A stretch of 64,000 nucleotides of DNA, from positions 89,147-153,146 of the forward strand of contig NZ_KB904334.1 of assembly GCF_000379965.1 (NCBI RefSeq), read 5' to 3'. The notes below the pieces were generated by a model. That model ran no database searches and was not told the origin of the DNA. It saw only the letters and a list, made by a program, of their open reading frames with translations. Position numbers and translations under genes: made by a program. Positions 26,902 to 35,831 of this stretch are shown here, piece by piece. How positions within the stretch are numbered: position 1 is the first letter of the stretch; every line of letters begins with the position of its first letter. The stretch is from Hoylesella nanceiensis DSM 19126 = JCM 15639. Lineage in GTDB: Bacteria; Bacteroidota; Bacteroidia; Bacteroidales; Bacteroidaceae.

Positions 26902-27162
26902 TTATAGGGATGTAAACGCTGCCAAAAATCCAAAGATTAGGCCTGGACTATTAGCAATTACAATAGGCCAGTCACGATCTTTTTTAAACAAACCGTATCC
27001 AAGCCAAAGTGTACAGTTAATGCCTGCCATGAATGGTTGAATAAAACTTCCTTTGTTTCCTGCTAGGTTTTGTTGTATTTGTGGGAAGTAAAACACATAC
27101 ATAAGTACTGATGTTACCATACCAACCCAACCTAATAATCCGAAAAACTTTTCTTTTGTCAT
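26902..27162 (-). CDS. SemiSWEET sugar transporter
   Basis: An 86-residue membrane protein with three helices and a PQ-loop motif (FYFPQIQQNL near residues 25-34). A conserved Asn/Trp region follows (GINCTLWLGYG). SemiSWEETs form homodimers that carry sugars through the inner membrane by facilitated diffusion. The length is typical. It stands alone with its own terminator. The substrate is unknown. The ATG at 27162 leaves a short cytoplasmic N-terminus, as expected. Confidence 0.88.
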   Translation of the reverse strand: MTKEKFFGLLGWVGMVTSVLMYVFYFPQIQQNLAGNKGSFIQPFMAGINCTLWLGYGLFKKDRDWPIVIANSPGLIFGFLAAFTSL

Positions 27163-27384
27163 CTTCTTAAATGTTTTCTTTGTTAATACTTTTATTATCC
27201 TTTTTCTCTTAATACAACGGCTTTCTCTTCTATTTTTACATATATCAAAAGCTAAAATCTAAATTAATCCGCCGTTATTGCAGTTGCGAAGTTACAACAC
27301 TCAAATAAAATACGCAAGAGTTTGCTTATCATTTATTACTTTAAGCGCCAAAAATATAACAAACAATAATCTATATCAACCAAA

Positions 27385-27424
27385 AAGGACGCACAGTTAG
27401 CTTCAAATTCTAACCATGCGTCCC
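27385..27424 (-). terminator. Terminator of the MBOAT/SGNH operon
   Basis: A long stem with arms 27385-27400 and 27410-27424 (one bulge) has T residues after it on the minus strand. Confidence 0.8.
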
Positions 27425-27435
27425 TTTATTTCTTA

Positions 27436-28461
27436 TTAATTTGCATATAAGTCTCTCAGGATTTTATTCGCTATAGGAAGCCTATAATGAATCCAATCAT
27501 AAAAGTTATACTTCGTTTCTAAATGCTTATATTCCTTTTTATTATAGATTACAACATTCTTCTTACCAAAAATGTCATATAAAATTTGCTCGTCTTTAGA
27601 ATTAATATACCCTCCATCCAATTGTGGTCCCATTGCTATTTTAAGACTAATATGGCAACTATCTATTCTATTTTTTAAGTTTTTCATTATTCCAATGTGG
27701 ACATTTGAGAACACAGGTGCGCCTTCTTCCTGGTGTTTATTAGGTAAATTCACAAAGTTATCCTTACATTTCTCATAGAATTTTTCTAACCCCAAAGCCT
27801 TAATTTCTTTCTCTTTATCACGCACTCTAATATCATCATTGGTATATTTATCCCATAATAAGAAGCCTCCATTAATTCTTTGGTCCTCATATTTCTTGCA
27901 CTTATTTGTCACAATATACGTCAAATATGGCTTCAAAAACTCTGGAGTAAAATAGCCTTTTATGAACTCTTTATTGATTTCAAACATACTCTTTCCTGAT
28001 AATTCCTGTGGATAAATATGCATTAAACCACTTTCCGGAGTAGAAACAGCAAGCAAAGTTTTATCTGTAACCAATAAAATGTTCTTTATTTTTGAACCCT
28101 TTTCATCTATAAGTTTATTGATTTTAGCCGCTGTCTCATACAGGTTTTCATTGCTACCAAGCAATCTAAACGGAGTACCTTTTATATATTTCCTCCATTC
28201 ATAACTTTGAAATGCAGCAGAGCAAGAAGCACCAATTATGAACGAATCATAATGTTTGATAGGGTCATAGTTCTTATATTTCATCCAAGTCATATAACCA
28301 AAGTGAGGATATCTCACCTCAGGATGATCGTAATCATCATACTCTCTTAATATCATAAAAGGATCTTTTACGATATAAAGACCAATAAGTGCAATGAAAG
28401 GGAGTGCCAAAAACAGGCTTTTAATTAAGAGAGTATACTTAAAATCTTCTTTCTTTTTCAT
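27436..28461 (-). CDS. DltD/AlgJ-like SGNH protein, paralog 2
   Basis: Protein of 341 residues with one N-terminal membrane anchor (about 12-31) and a periplasmic SGNH-like domain. Block I reads SFIIGASC (candidate nucleophile Ser79) and the last block is YDWIHY (Asp and His of the triad). The start overlaps the MBOAT stop by 1 nt, so the two are coupled. MBOAT plus SGNH pairs (AlgI/AlgJ, DltB/DltD, PatA/PatB) move acyl groups across the membrane onto an extracytoplasmic polymer. It shares the region DPFM followed by YDDYDHP, YKNY, WRKYIKG and SGKS with the gene at 32088-33113, so the two arose by duplication. The acceptor is unknown. Confidence 0.75.
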   Translation of the reverse strand: MKKKEDFKYTLLIKSLFLALPFIALIGLYIVKDPFMILREYDDYDHPEVRYPHFGYMTWMKYKNYDPIKHYDSFIIGASCSAAFQSYEWRKYIKGTPFRLLGSNENLYETAAKINKLIDEKGSKIKNILLVTDKTLLAVSTPESGLMHIYPQELSGKSMFEINKEFIKGYFTPEFLKPYLTYIVTNKCKKYEDQRINGGFLLWDKYTNDDIRVRDKEKEIKALGLEKFYEKCKDNFVNLPNKHQEEGAPVFSNVHIGIMKNLKNRIDSCHISLKIAMGPQLDGGYINSKDEQILYDIFGKKNVVIYNKKEYKHLETKYNFYDWIHYRLPIANKILRDLYAN

Positions 28462-29831
28462 TAGAATTGTACGTAAATGAAGTTTTCAACGCCAAAAGAA
28501 CCGAATCTAAAGATGGCGATTATAATTGCAAAATATATGACCCAACGCCATATTGGAGATGTGTTTCGCAGCGAAGTAATAAGGTCTTTCTTTGCATTAA
28601 AATGATCGAGAAGGAACATTATCACGACAGCGATAGCAAAAACAAGCCACTCTTGGTCGGCAAGTCCAAGCTTTAAATCTTTGATATTCGCATTAGTAAG
28701 ATTGAAAGCGTGGGTATAAACATACATCACTTTATCTACATCTACAATGCGGAAGAACAGTAATGAAAGCGCAAATAAGAAGTAGGTGCGCACCACCATC
28801 ACCGTTTTAAAGAGAGCACTTGGCACCTTTTTCTGGATAGCAGCACGAGGTTTCTCTGTAAAACGCTCCCACATAATGAGTAAACCTTGTATCAATCCAT
28901 AGATAGCAAAAGCCCAACCAGCTCCATGCCACACACCAATTACCACGAAAGTAACGAGCAATGAGATGTAAACACCCCACTCTTTTAGTCGTCTTAGTGA
29001 TGCCGAAAGAGTCATAAATACATAGTCTCTCACCCAAAAAGATAGAGATTGGTGCCATCTTCTCCACAATTCACCTGTTGTAAGCGATGAGAAAGGACGA
29101 TCGAAGTTAGGAGATAGTTTGAAACCAAACATCCTTCCGAATCCTAAAGCCATGAGAGTGTAACCCGCAAAGTCTGCATATAGCTGAATAGGATATAGCA
29201 ATGTGCCCACAAACAGCTGTACATTAGTAGCCGCATGCACATCATTCATAACACTATCCACCGAAGGTGAGATCTTATCAGCAATCATTAGCTTCAAGAA
29301 AGCACCCCAAGCCACTGTCAACATGCCTCGAACTATGTTTTCATAATCAAACTTTCGGGCTTGTTTCACCTGTGGTAAGAAGTCATATCCACGCTCAATA
29401 GGTCCTGAAAGGAATTTCATAAAGAGCAACATATACACACTAAAGTCGAAAATGTCGTCTTCAGGTTCTTCCTCCCAATATGTCTCTATAAGGTAAGAGA
29501 TGGCTTGAAAGGTATAAAAAGAAATGCCAAGAGGAAATAAGTCGATACAATAACGAGTGTAAAGCCATATTCCTACAAGCATAGAAATACCCAAAGTAAG
29601 TAGATAAGGAGCCTTTTTTGTTCCTAAACTCTTATGAATCCACTTACCCATATAGAAGGTTAGAATTGTTATTCCGATTGCAGACACAAGGTATTGCCAA
29701 TGGTAAAAGCCCACGAAGACAACACTAGTTGCAAGCAAAACAAATCGTTGCCAGTCTTTATTTTCTTTTATATAATAAAGAATGAAGGCAAGAATAAGGG
29801 TACAAGAGAATGGTATGGATAAAAATTCCAT
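28461..29831 (-). CDS. MBOAT family O-acyltransferase (DltB/AlgI-like)
   Basis: Polytopic inner-membrane acyltransferase of 456 residues with about 11 membrane segments. The MBOAT signature is present: RRWHQSLSFWVRDY (His260) and VIGVWHGAGWAF (catalytic His302). Family members take an acyl or aminoacyl group from a cytoplasmic carrier and pass it to a periplasmic partner. An adenylating ligase and a carrier protein lie upstream and an SGNH protein is translationally coupled downstream, reproducing the DltABCD plan. The 244-nt gap to the carrier gene is long for an operon and contains repeat copy 5. Confidence 0.92.
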   Translation of the reverse strand: MEFLSIPFSCTLILAFILYYIKENKDWQRFVLLATSVVFVGFYHWQYLVSAIGITILTFYMGKWIHKSLGTKKAPYLLTLGISMLVGIWLYTRYCIDLFPLGISFYTFQAISYLIETYWEEEPEDDIFDFSVYMLLFMKFLSGPIERGYDFLPQVKQARKFDYENIVRGMLTVAWGAFLKLMIADKISPSVDSVMNDVHAATNVQLFVGTLLYPIQLYADFAGYTLMALGFGRMFGFKLSPNFDRPFSSLTTGELWRRWHQSLSFWVRDYVFMTLSASLRRLKEWGVYISLLVTFVVIGVWHGAGWAFAIYGLIQGLLIMWERFTEKPRAAIQKKVPSALFKTVMVVRTYFLFALSLLFFRIVDVDKVMYVYTHAFNLTNANIKDLKLGLADQEWLVFAIAVVIMFLLDHFNAKKDLITSLRNTSPIWRWVIYFAIIIAIFRFGSFGVENFIYVQF

Positions 29832-29956
29832 TGTATTTTATGATGTTATTGAATATTTATTTGTGATAAGAGGCCAGGTTAATATTGGGAGGTTTCATTG
29901 TTTGCAGACAGCACATTTCAATCTTTCACAAACCACCCTTTTTGCTTTTTAAAAAG

Positions 29957-30044
29957 AATAGCTTTAAAAGTGAGTAATAAAAGGACTGCTTTTACCCTGC
30001 AATAACAATGCAATTAGATAGAAAAAGGAATGCTTCTAGCATAC
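29957..30044. repeat. 22-bp x 4 intergenic element, copy 5
   Basis: Units start at 29957 (weak), 29979, 30001 and 30023, exactly 22 bp apart. This copy is unusual in lying inside a functional cluster, between the carrier-protein and MBOAT genes. If the placement rule holds, these are separate transcription units. Confidence 0.82.
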
Positions 30045-30075
30045 AATTTCTATCTAATTACTAAGGGTTATAATA

Positions 30076-30318
30076 TTAACCGATTTTCTCTAATACTTTA
30101 TTGCAAAGATCACCAACGTTCTTCATCTTAATGATGTCACGTAGTTTAAAGCTCACACCGAATTGTTTTTCGATCTCATCTATAATCATTACGTTTGTAA
30201 CAGAATCCCAACCATCTACATCATTAGCTGTTGTTTCTGCTGTTAATGTGATTGAATCGTTCTTTAATACAGTTCTAAAAATAGAATGCAAGGCATCCAT
30301 TATCTCATTTTGTGTCAT
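30076..30318 (-). CDS. Acyl/aminoacyl carrier protein (DltC-like)
   Basis: An 80-residue carrier protein with the phosphopantetheine site GWDSVTN (Ser39) and acidic helices (MIIDEIEKQFGVSF). It follows the AMP ligase by 69 nt. By position it should receive the activated substrate from that ligase and hand it to the MBOAT, as DltC does for D-alanine. The GWDS motif resembles DltC and polyketide/peptidyl carriers more than the DSLD of housekeeping fatty-acid ACP. The gene would need a phosphopantetheinyl transferase encoded elsewhere. Confidence 0.9.
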   Translation of the reverse strand: MTQNEIMDALHSIFRTVLKNDSITLTAETTANDVDGWDSVTNVMIIDEIEKQFGVSFKLRDIIKMKNVGDLCNKVLEKIG

Positions 30319-30387
30319 TTCTTTAATATTATTTGTTTGATATTTTTTTCAATTAATGCTATATTTTGAAATAAGAAAGAAGAGGTA

Positions 30388-31881
30388 TTACTTCTCATTC
30401 TTAATTCTTTCGAGCAATTGCTTGCGATCTATTTTATTGCTAATGTTTAGAGGGAACTTCGCAACAGCATGTACTTTTGCTGGTATCATGTAGTGAGGAA
30501 GAAGCTTTTTGAAGTGATTCATCAATCCTTCTTCATCGTTAAGTGTTGCAGTTTCTACCACAATATGAATAAAACAGTTGTTATCTCCATCGTAAAGAGG
30601 CAGTGCCACCACTGCAAACTCTTCATTATAGAAGCTACGAGCAACGTGTTCGATTTCTCCAAGCTCTATTCTAAAGCCCTGAATCTTTATCTGTGAATCC
30701 TTTCTTCCATAGTAACCGATGTCGCCTTCATCATCAATTGCGCATACATCTCCTGTTCTATAGAATCGTTTTCCATCATGTTCAAAGAACGCTTGCTTGT
30801 TCTTTTCCTCATCTTTCCAATATCCTTTGGTCAAACAAGGACCTGCTAAGCACATTTCTCCTTTGGTATTGTTTGGCAATAGCTTTGTATCATCGTCCAC
30901 AAAGATCACCTCTGTGCCCTTCATTGCAAAGCCAATACTAAGTGTTCCGTTTGTTTCTTTATTCTGTTCATCACGTTTATAGAGATAAGCAGTGCAGTAT
31001 ATGGTGTTTTCTGTTGGTCCATAAAGGTTCCATATCTGCGCATTTGGGATACATTTGCTCCACTCTCGGGTGTCATCAGTAGGCAAAGCCTCACCTGCAA
31101 AGAAGCAATAACGCATCTCAGGCTGGTCTATTTCATCCATATAAGGGCGTAAATAGTGGATAACAGAAGGCACTAACGATGCCATTGTTAATCTATGATC
31201 ATCTAAAAGCTCAAATACTGCTTGGTATTTAATACGCTCATACGAAACAGTGTAGGTGCAAGCGCCACCTAAGATGGGTATTAAATAAGATTGAACAGAC
31301 ATGTCGAAGGTTAAATCAAACATCTGTAAGCATCGATCTTCGGGTGTTGCTATAAAGCCTAAGCTATGGAAAGCATCTACGAAAGCAGCGACATTGCTTC
31401 TCATAATCTGCACTCCTTTAGGGCGACCAGTACTTCCTGAGGTAAAAAGAATGTAGGCTAAATCGCTCTCTTCGGCTACTTTTGGAGCCTCAAGAACATA
31501 GTCTTTAGATGCTTCTAACGAAGTATTCACCACAGGAATATCGTTATAACGAGTGTTTTTGCTTGAATCTAACACCACAGTCATACCCACTTGTTGAATA
31601 ATATCCAAGCATCTTTCGAGCGGTTGACCTGGATGTAAGGGTACATAAGCTTTACCTTCGAGCCACAATGCATAAATAGATGCATAGGTATAGATATCGT
31701 CGTTAGCAACAAGTCCTACGTTTTTATCGCTTACATGGGCAAGTTGTGTTCTTATTTTCGCTACCTCTTGTGCTAAACGCTCATAGGTAAAAAACTCTTC
31801 TTTAATGCAATATGCATTGCAATGATGCCTTTGCGTCAAAGAAAAAAGCAATGGTTCTAAAACCAAATTATTGAAGTTCAT
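30388..31881 (-). CDS. DltA-like amino-acid/AMP ligase
   Basis: Adenylate-forming enzyme of 497 residues with all core motifs: YILFTSGSTGRPKGV (143-157), FDMSV with Asp193 (expected to hold the substrate amino group), YGPTEN (287-292), YRTGD (374-378) and the catalytic lysine region NKIDRKQ (Lys483). It should activate an amino acid and load the adjacent carrier protein. DltA enzymes carry a Cys before GE in an FCGE segment that helps select D-alanine. Here the corresponding segment is FAGE (Ala262), so the substrate may not be D-alanine. That comparison rests on memory of the family, not on an alignment. Confidence 0.88.
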   Translation of the reverse strand: MNFNNLVLEPLLFSLTQRHHCNAYCIKEEFFTYERLAQEVAKIRTQLAHVSDKNVGLVANDDIYTYASIYALWLEGKAYVPLHPGQPLERCLDIIQQVGMTVVLDSSKNTRYNDIPVVNTSLEASKDYVLEAPKVAEESDLAYILFTSGSTGRPKGVQIMRSNVAAFVDAFHSLGFIATPEDRCLQMFDLTFDMSVQSYLIPILGGACTYTVSYERIKYQAVFELLDDHRLTMASLVPSVIHYLRPYMDEIDQPEMRYCFFAGEALPTDDTREWSKCIPNAQIWNLYGPTENTIYCTAYLYKRDEQNKETNGTLSIGFAMKGTEVIFVDDDTKLLPNNTKGEMCLAGPCLTKGYWKDEEKNKQAFFEHDGKRFYRTGDVCAIDDEGDIGYYGRKDSQIKIQGFRIELGEIEHVARSFYNEEFAVVALPLYDGDNNCFIHIVVETATLNDEEGLMNHFKKLLPHYMIPAKVHAVAKFPLNISNKIDRKQLLERIKNEK

Positions 31882-31943
31882 ATCTTTTATCCTAGGTTAT
31901 TAGAAGTTTATTTTATATTAGTTCTTAATATTTTAACACGTTG

Positions 31944-31951
31944 CAAATTTA
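31944..31951 (-). promoter_or_regulatory. -7 box for the ligase/carrier genes
   Basis: TAAATTTG on the minus strand fits TAnnTTTG. It lies about 63 bp before the ligase ATG and separates this unit from the SGNH gene upstream. Confidence 0.5.
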
Positions 31952-32087
31952 TAAACAAAAACACAAATAAAGATAATTATACAGTAAATATAAATTTTAT
32001 TAACACTAACTCTTCTTTAAGCAGTGTAATATTCGTAAATGAATTACATTTTTTATCATTTGCATTTTTATTCCCATTACAACCTAC

Positions 32088-33113
32088 TCAGTTGGCTTTA
32101 TCATTACGATACAAATCATATAATATCTTTGAACCTACCTTTGTGTTATAGTGAGCGGGGTCATAAAAATACGAATAATTGCTGTATTCTTTATAAGCAG
32201 GATCGTTATAGTTCACCACATTGTTTGCTCCAAAGATCTGCTTCAACAGCTTTATATCTGCAGGATTAACATAATCGCCATTCAACTCGGGACCTATTGC
32301 TATCTTCACATTGGTATTGTGCTTTTTACAAATACGCTGAATTTGCAGCAAGCACTCTTTTTGAGGCTCTTTAATAATAGGATTTCGCACCGTAGGCTGT
32401 TTGACTTGAGCACGTATTTTCTTCCAATCTTCGGTCTCATAGAATCGTTCTCCAAGCGAATCAATCTTGTGTTGAATGTGCAAGATCTCATCATTTGTAT
32501 AACGAGTGCGATTTTGTCCCACATTATTAATAATGCGATTCATACTACTATCATATTCCTTTTTAAAGAGATAAGTCATGTATGCGCTAAAAAATTCTTT
32601 GCGAAAAAATCCCTGTAAAAATGTAGTTTGATAATAAGCAACACTTTTTCCACTCACTTCGGGAGGCATAATGTGCATCACTCCACGTTGTTCTACAGTG
32701 AGATTCAGCATCACTGGCTCTGTAATGATTAAGAGATTCTTTATGGGTTGATTGGGTTGACGATCTAACGCCTCTAACTTAATGAGCATATCACCCAATC
32801 CTTCGCTATTACTAAACAAGCGAAAAGGACTTCCTTTGATATATTTTTTCCATTCAGAACTTTGGAATGCCATTGTACACGACGAGCCCATGATAAACGA
32901 GTCGTAGTGCATTCTATCTCGATAGTTCTTGTATTTATACCAACCAATAGGCCCTTCACTCTGTATCATCACCACTGGGTGATCGTAATCATCATAGTGT
33001 TTAATCACCATAAAAGGGTCATTATAAATATAAACGCCCAAACATACGATGAAAGGAAACGCAAGTAGTAATACCTTTACATATAAAGAAGAAAGTGTTT
33101 TCTTAAAACTCAT
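32088..33113 (-). CDS. DltD/AlgJ-like SGNH protein, paralog 1
   Basis: Also 341 residues, the same length as its paralog at 27436-28461. It has an N-terminal anchor (about 10-30), block I SFIMGSSC (candidate Ser78) and last block YDPAHY (Asp/His). Shared stretches include NDPFM, YDDYDHP, KKYIKGSPFRLF and SGKS. It precedes the ligase gene by 206 nt and probably has its own promoter, since a one-mismatch -7 box occurs near 33152. Two SGNH proteins with one MBOAT suggest either two acceptors or a relay between periplasmic partners. The function is inferred from context. Confidence 0.75.
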   Translation of the reverse strand: MSFKKTLSSLYVKVLLLAFPFIVCLGVYIYNDPFMVIKHYDDYDHPVVMIQSEGPIGWYKYKNYRDRMHYDSFIMGSSCTMAFQSSEWKKYIKGSPFRLFSNSEGLGDMLIKLEALDRQPNQPIKNLLIITEPVMLNLTVEQRGVMHIMPPEVSGKSVAYYQTTFLQGFFRKEFFSAYMTYLFKKEYDSSMNRIINNVGQNRTRYTNDEILHIQHKIDSLGERFYETEDWKKIRAQVKQPTVRNPIIKEPQKECLLQIQRICKKHNTNVKIAIGPELNGDYVNPADIKLLKQIFGANNVVNYNDPAYKEYSNYSYFYDPAHYNTKVGSKILYDLYRNDKAN

Positions 33114-33251
33114 CTCGTAATAATATAATTAGTCATCTACGTCTTCAGCCTACAAAGGAACAATTTTTAACGTAATAAACCAAACAAACAGATTCTCTTT
33201 TGAGATAATTTAATAGTTATGAAATGAAAGCAGAAGTGCATAAAGAATACA

Positions 33252-34637
33252 TTACACCCCTTCTGGAGCCAGTTTCATCCACCTTCCTTTGCTCAAACGC
33301 AACAAGAACAACGATCCTCTAACCGTCAACTCGATAGACATTGCAATCCAAACGCCCTTCAAACCATAGATAGGAGCCAAGCAAGCAGCCAATGTTAAGC
33401 GAAGACCCCACATACTTAAAAGGTTCATTATGGCAGGTTTCAAAGTGTCACCAACACCTACACACACGCTATTTCCAACGATAGAAGCAGCAAACATCAC
33501 TTCGGCAACAGATGCAATACGAAGAGATTGCACTCCAAGTTCACGAATTTCAGGAACAGGCGACATGAAACCAATCATCTCGGGAGCGAAAATGAACATA
33601 ATTAAGCCCATAAACGCCATCACGATCATACCCAATGAAACGGTAATTCGTGCGAAACTTCTACACAATTTATATTGTCCTGCGCCATAACTCTGACCCA
33701 CTAAGGTAGTAGCCGCCTCGCCAATACCAATTCCGGGCATATAACATAGACTCTCTGCAGCTATCGCAAAGGTGTGACCTGCAATGGCAAAGTTTCCTAA
33801 AGGCGCCACAATCATTGTACTAACGATCTGTGCAGAGGTCATAAGAATGTATTGAATAGCCATTGGACTACCTATTTTCAAGGCTTGTTTAATATACAAC
33901 CAACGCCAAACAAAACGTTCCTTACTGTGCTTTGCTGCGAGTATTGAAGAGCGAAAGAACGCAAACCATGTCTCACTACTTGCTGCAACGGCAATAGCAA
34001 GCAAGGTTCCGAGAGCTGCACCCGCTACTCCCATATTGAAAATAAAAATGAATATGTAGTTAAAAACGACGTCGAGCACGCACATCATCACGCTAATTAC
34101 GCTCGGAACAACCATATTTCCCGTACTTTTCAACAAGTTAGTAGAAAGAACTCCTAACTGCAGGAAGGGCAAAGCCAAAGTATAGATAGTGAAATAAGTA
34201 CTTGCATCGGCTGCAATATCACTGCCTCCACGCAACCAAAAGGGCAAAGAGGGCGATATACCCACCCCAATAAGGGTGACAACGATGCTCAATAAAAAGG
34301 CAGCAACAATGCCATGTCGTGCCACTTGGCGTGCTTTTTCAAAATCACCAGAGCCTACAAAGTGCGCAACTTGCACTGAAAAGCCCAACGCAGTGGCTGT
34401 TGTTATTCCACTATAAAGCCATGTTGGAGCTTGAACAAGACCCACTGCTGCCGATTCTTTAGCTCCTAATGCTCCCACCATTGCAGTGTCGATATAGAAC
34501 ATTAGTACGTTTGTTATCTGTGCAAGTATGCTGGGCACACTCAAACTGATAACCAAATTGATTTTATCGGCTTGCGAAAGCGTTTTGCCTTCACGTATAG
34601 AAGCAAGTAGAGCGTCGTTCTTTCCTCTATTAAACAT
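33252..34637 (-). CDS. MATE family efflux transporter
   Basis: Inner-membrane multidrug and toxin extrusion protein of 461 residues with 12 predicted helices in two halves. Typical stretches are VSLSVPSILAQITNVLMFYIDTAMVGALG, LLKSTGNMVVPSVISVMMCVLDVVFNYIFIF and AATTLVGQSYGAGQYKLCRSFA. It exports cationic compounds driven by H+ or Na+; the substrate is unknown. Its start lies 124 nt downstream of a terminator that ends a long untranslated, structured region, so expression may depend on read-through of that element. No separate promoter box was found between the terminator and the ATG. Confidence 0.93.
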   Translation of the reverse strand: MFNRGKNDALLASIREGKTLSQADKINLVISLSVPSILAQITNVLMFYIDTAMVGALGAKESAAVGLVQAPTWLYSGITTATALGFSVQVAHFVGSGDFEKARQVARHGIVAAFLLSIVVTLIGVGISPSLPFWLRGGSDIAADASTYFTIYTLALPFLQLGVLSTNLLKSTGNMVVPSVISVMMCVLDVVFNYIFIFIFNMGVAGAALGTLLAIAVAASSETWFAFFRSSILAAKHSKERFVWRWLYIKQALKIGSPMAIQYILMTSAQIVSTMIVAPLGNFAIAGHTFAIAAESLCYMPGIGIGEAATTLVGQSYGAGQYKLCRSFARITVSLGMIVMAFMGLIMFIFAPEMIGFMSPVPEIRELGVQSLRIASVAEVMFAASIVGNSVCVGVGDTLKPAIMNLLSMWGLRLTLAACLAPIYGLKGVWIAMSIELTVRGSLFLLRLSKGRWMKLAPEGV

Positions 34638-34760
34638 AACTTTATGTTGTTATAATTTTATTGTTGCTTTGTTTGATATAATTACCAAAGCAGATCTAAA
34701 CAATATTGAATGATTACCTGCTAAGGCCGTATATAAATTAAAACGAGATAGCTATACAAG

Positions 34761-34789
34761 AAAAAACGATACCCATTTTTATGGATATC
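34761..34789 (-). terminator. Terminator ending the putative RNA
   Basis: A 9-bp stem (34768-34776 and 34781-34789) with a 4-nt loop is followed by six T on the minus strand. Confidence 0.88.
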
Positions 34790-35293
34790 GCATCTCTCAA
34801 CTATTTCTAAAATACCCTTTCAAGGTTGTTACGACATTTATTTTTGTCTCTAGAACATTGAAATGTCTTTCGTTATAAGTTCTATTTTAACACCTCATCG
34901 GTATTCTTTATTTTCAATCGAACACTGCTTTTACACAGTGAGAAGGTTAAACCCTTCTTTTAATATTATCCTTTTCCTTTTTATCTCTTCATCCTAACAG
35001 TAACAATCTATTGATATGTTCACTGCAAGCTTCTACCTTTTTGGTTTCTGTTTTTCTTTTTTCGTTTCTTTCTCTCTAATCAATGTTGTTATATCCGTTG
35101 AAAAGCAATCTATTTTACTTATTGAAACCTAACCTAAATTAATCTACCTAAACAATCTTAAAACTTTAAACCTAATTACTAAATGAAACTATTTTATGTA
35201 TCATTGTCATACCTCACGGCATGTTGTTAATCTCTAAATACAAGTCTTTCTTACCAGACTTAACATCTATTGGTTTACATTACTAACCTTTTG
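34761..35293 (-). ncRNA. Putative structured RNA or long leader upstream of the MATE gene
   Basis: A complete promoter on the minus strand (TTTG at 35327-35330, 19 bp, TAACTTTG at 35300-35307) should start a transcript near 35293. There is no plausible ORF. Towards the 3' end there are adjacent stems GAAGG/CCTTC and CACTG/CAGTG (34926-34956), GACATTT/AAATGTC, and a rho-independent terminator (GATATCCAT/ATGGGTATC followed by six T, 34761-34789). The RNA would be about 530 nt. It does not show tmRNA, RNase P, SRP RNA or cobalamin-riboswitch landmarks. It could be a free RNA or an attenuated leader for the MATE gene. Confidence 0.6.
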
Positions 35294-35299
35294 ATGATG

Positions 35300-35330
35300 C
35301 AAAGTTAGAAATGTTTGCGCACACAACAAA
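35300..35330 (-). promoter_or_regulatory. Promoter of the putative RNA
   Basis: The -33 box TTTG at 35327-35330, a 19-bp spacer and the -7 box TAACTTTG at 35300-35307 form one of the best promoter matches in the window. Confidence 0.78.
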
Positions 35331-35488
35331 AACTATTTCCACTTTTTTTTCGATTAAACACGTTATTTTGACGTACATCAAAGTCCACAAAGTCTCACGA
35401 ATCCACCTTGAGATACGAAAACAGAAAAATAGAGAAAAGATTGAGGTTTGTAAGTTGTTAAAATAGAGTTATTTAGAAATATCGTTTC

Positions 35489-35576
35489 AAAAGGAGTGAT
35501 CTTATATCGCAAAAACATTGCTTTTTCATGGCAAAAGCAACGTTTTTACACCATTAAAGCTATGTTTTTGAAAGAG
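35489..35576. repeat. 22-bp x 4 intergenic element, copy 6
   Basis: Units start at 35489, 35511, 35533 and 35555. The copy lies in the 34638-35831 gap, between the FKBP terminator and the promoter of the putative RNA. Confidence 0.9.
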
Positions 35577-35761
35577 AAGAAAAATATTGTTGTCTTCTGT
35601 TTTCCTTCATTTCTAATGGTAAAAGATAATAAAAGTACCACAGAAGCGAGCGAGAACGGCTCCTCACATCGCCCTTTCTATCTCCCCTCAGCTTTGCTCC
35701 ATCTGTGCACTCTCCCACTCTTTTGCACTCGAAAGCAGAACCATTCGATCTAAAGAAAATA

Positions 35762-35810
35762 AAAGAGAGCCTCTTTGCACCTTGTTTTGTTGTGCGAAGA
35801 GACTCTCTTT
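35762..35810 (-). terminator. Terminator of the FKBP lipoprotein gene
   Basis: A 19-nt imperfect inverted repeat (35762-35780 and 35792-35810) is followed by T-rich sequence on the minus strand. Confidence 0.8.
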
Positions 35811-35831
35811 CTACATTATTATATTATAGTA

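Noticed and set aside
34761-35293. Identification of the long RNA as tmRNA, RNase P RNA, SRP RNA or a cobalamin riboswitch
   Set aside because: None of their conserved sequence blocks (for example the tmRNA tag-peptide frame or the cobalamin box) could be found.
35496-35753. 85-codon ORF between the putative RNA and the FKBP gene
   Set aside because: It overlaps repeat copy 6 and A/T-rich spacer, and the translation looks random.
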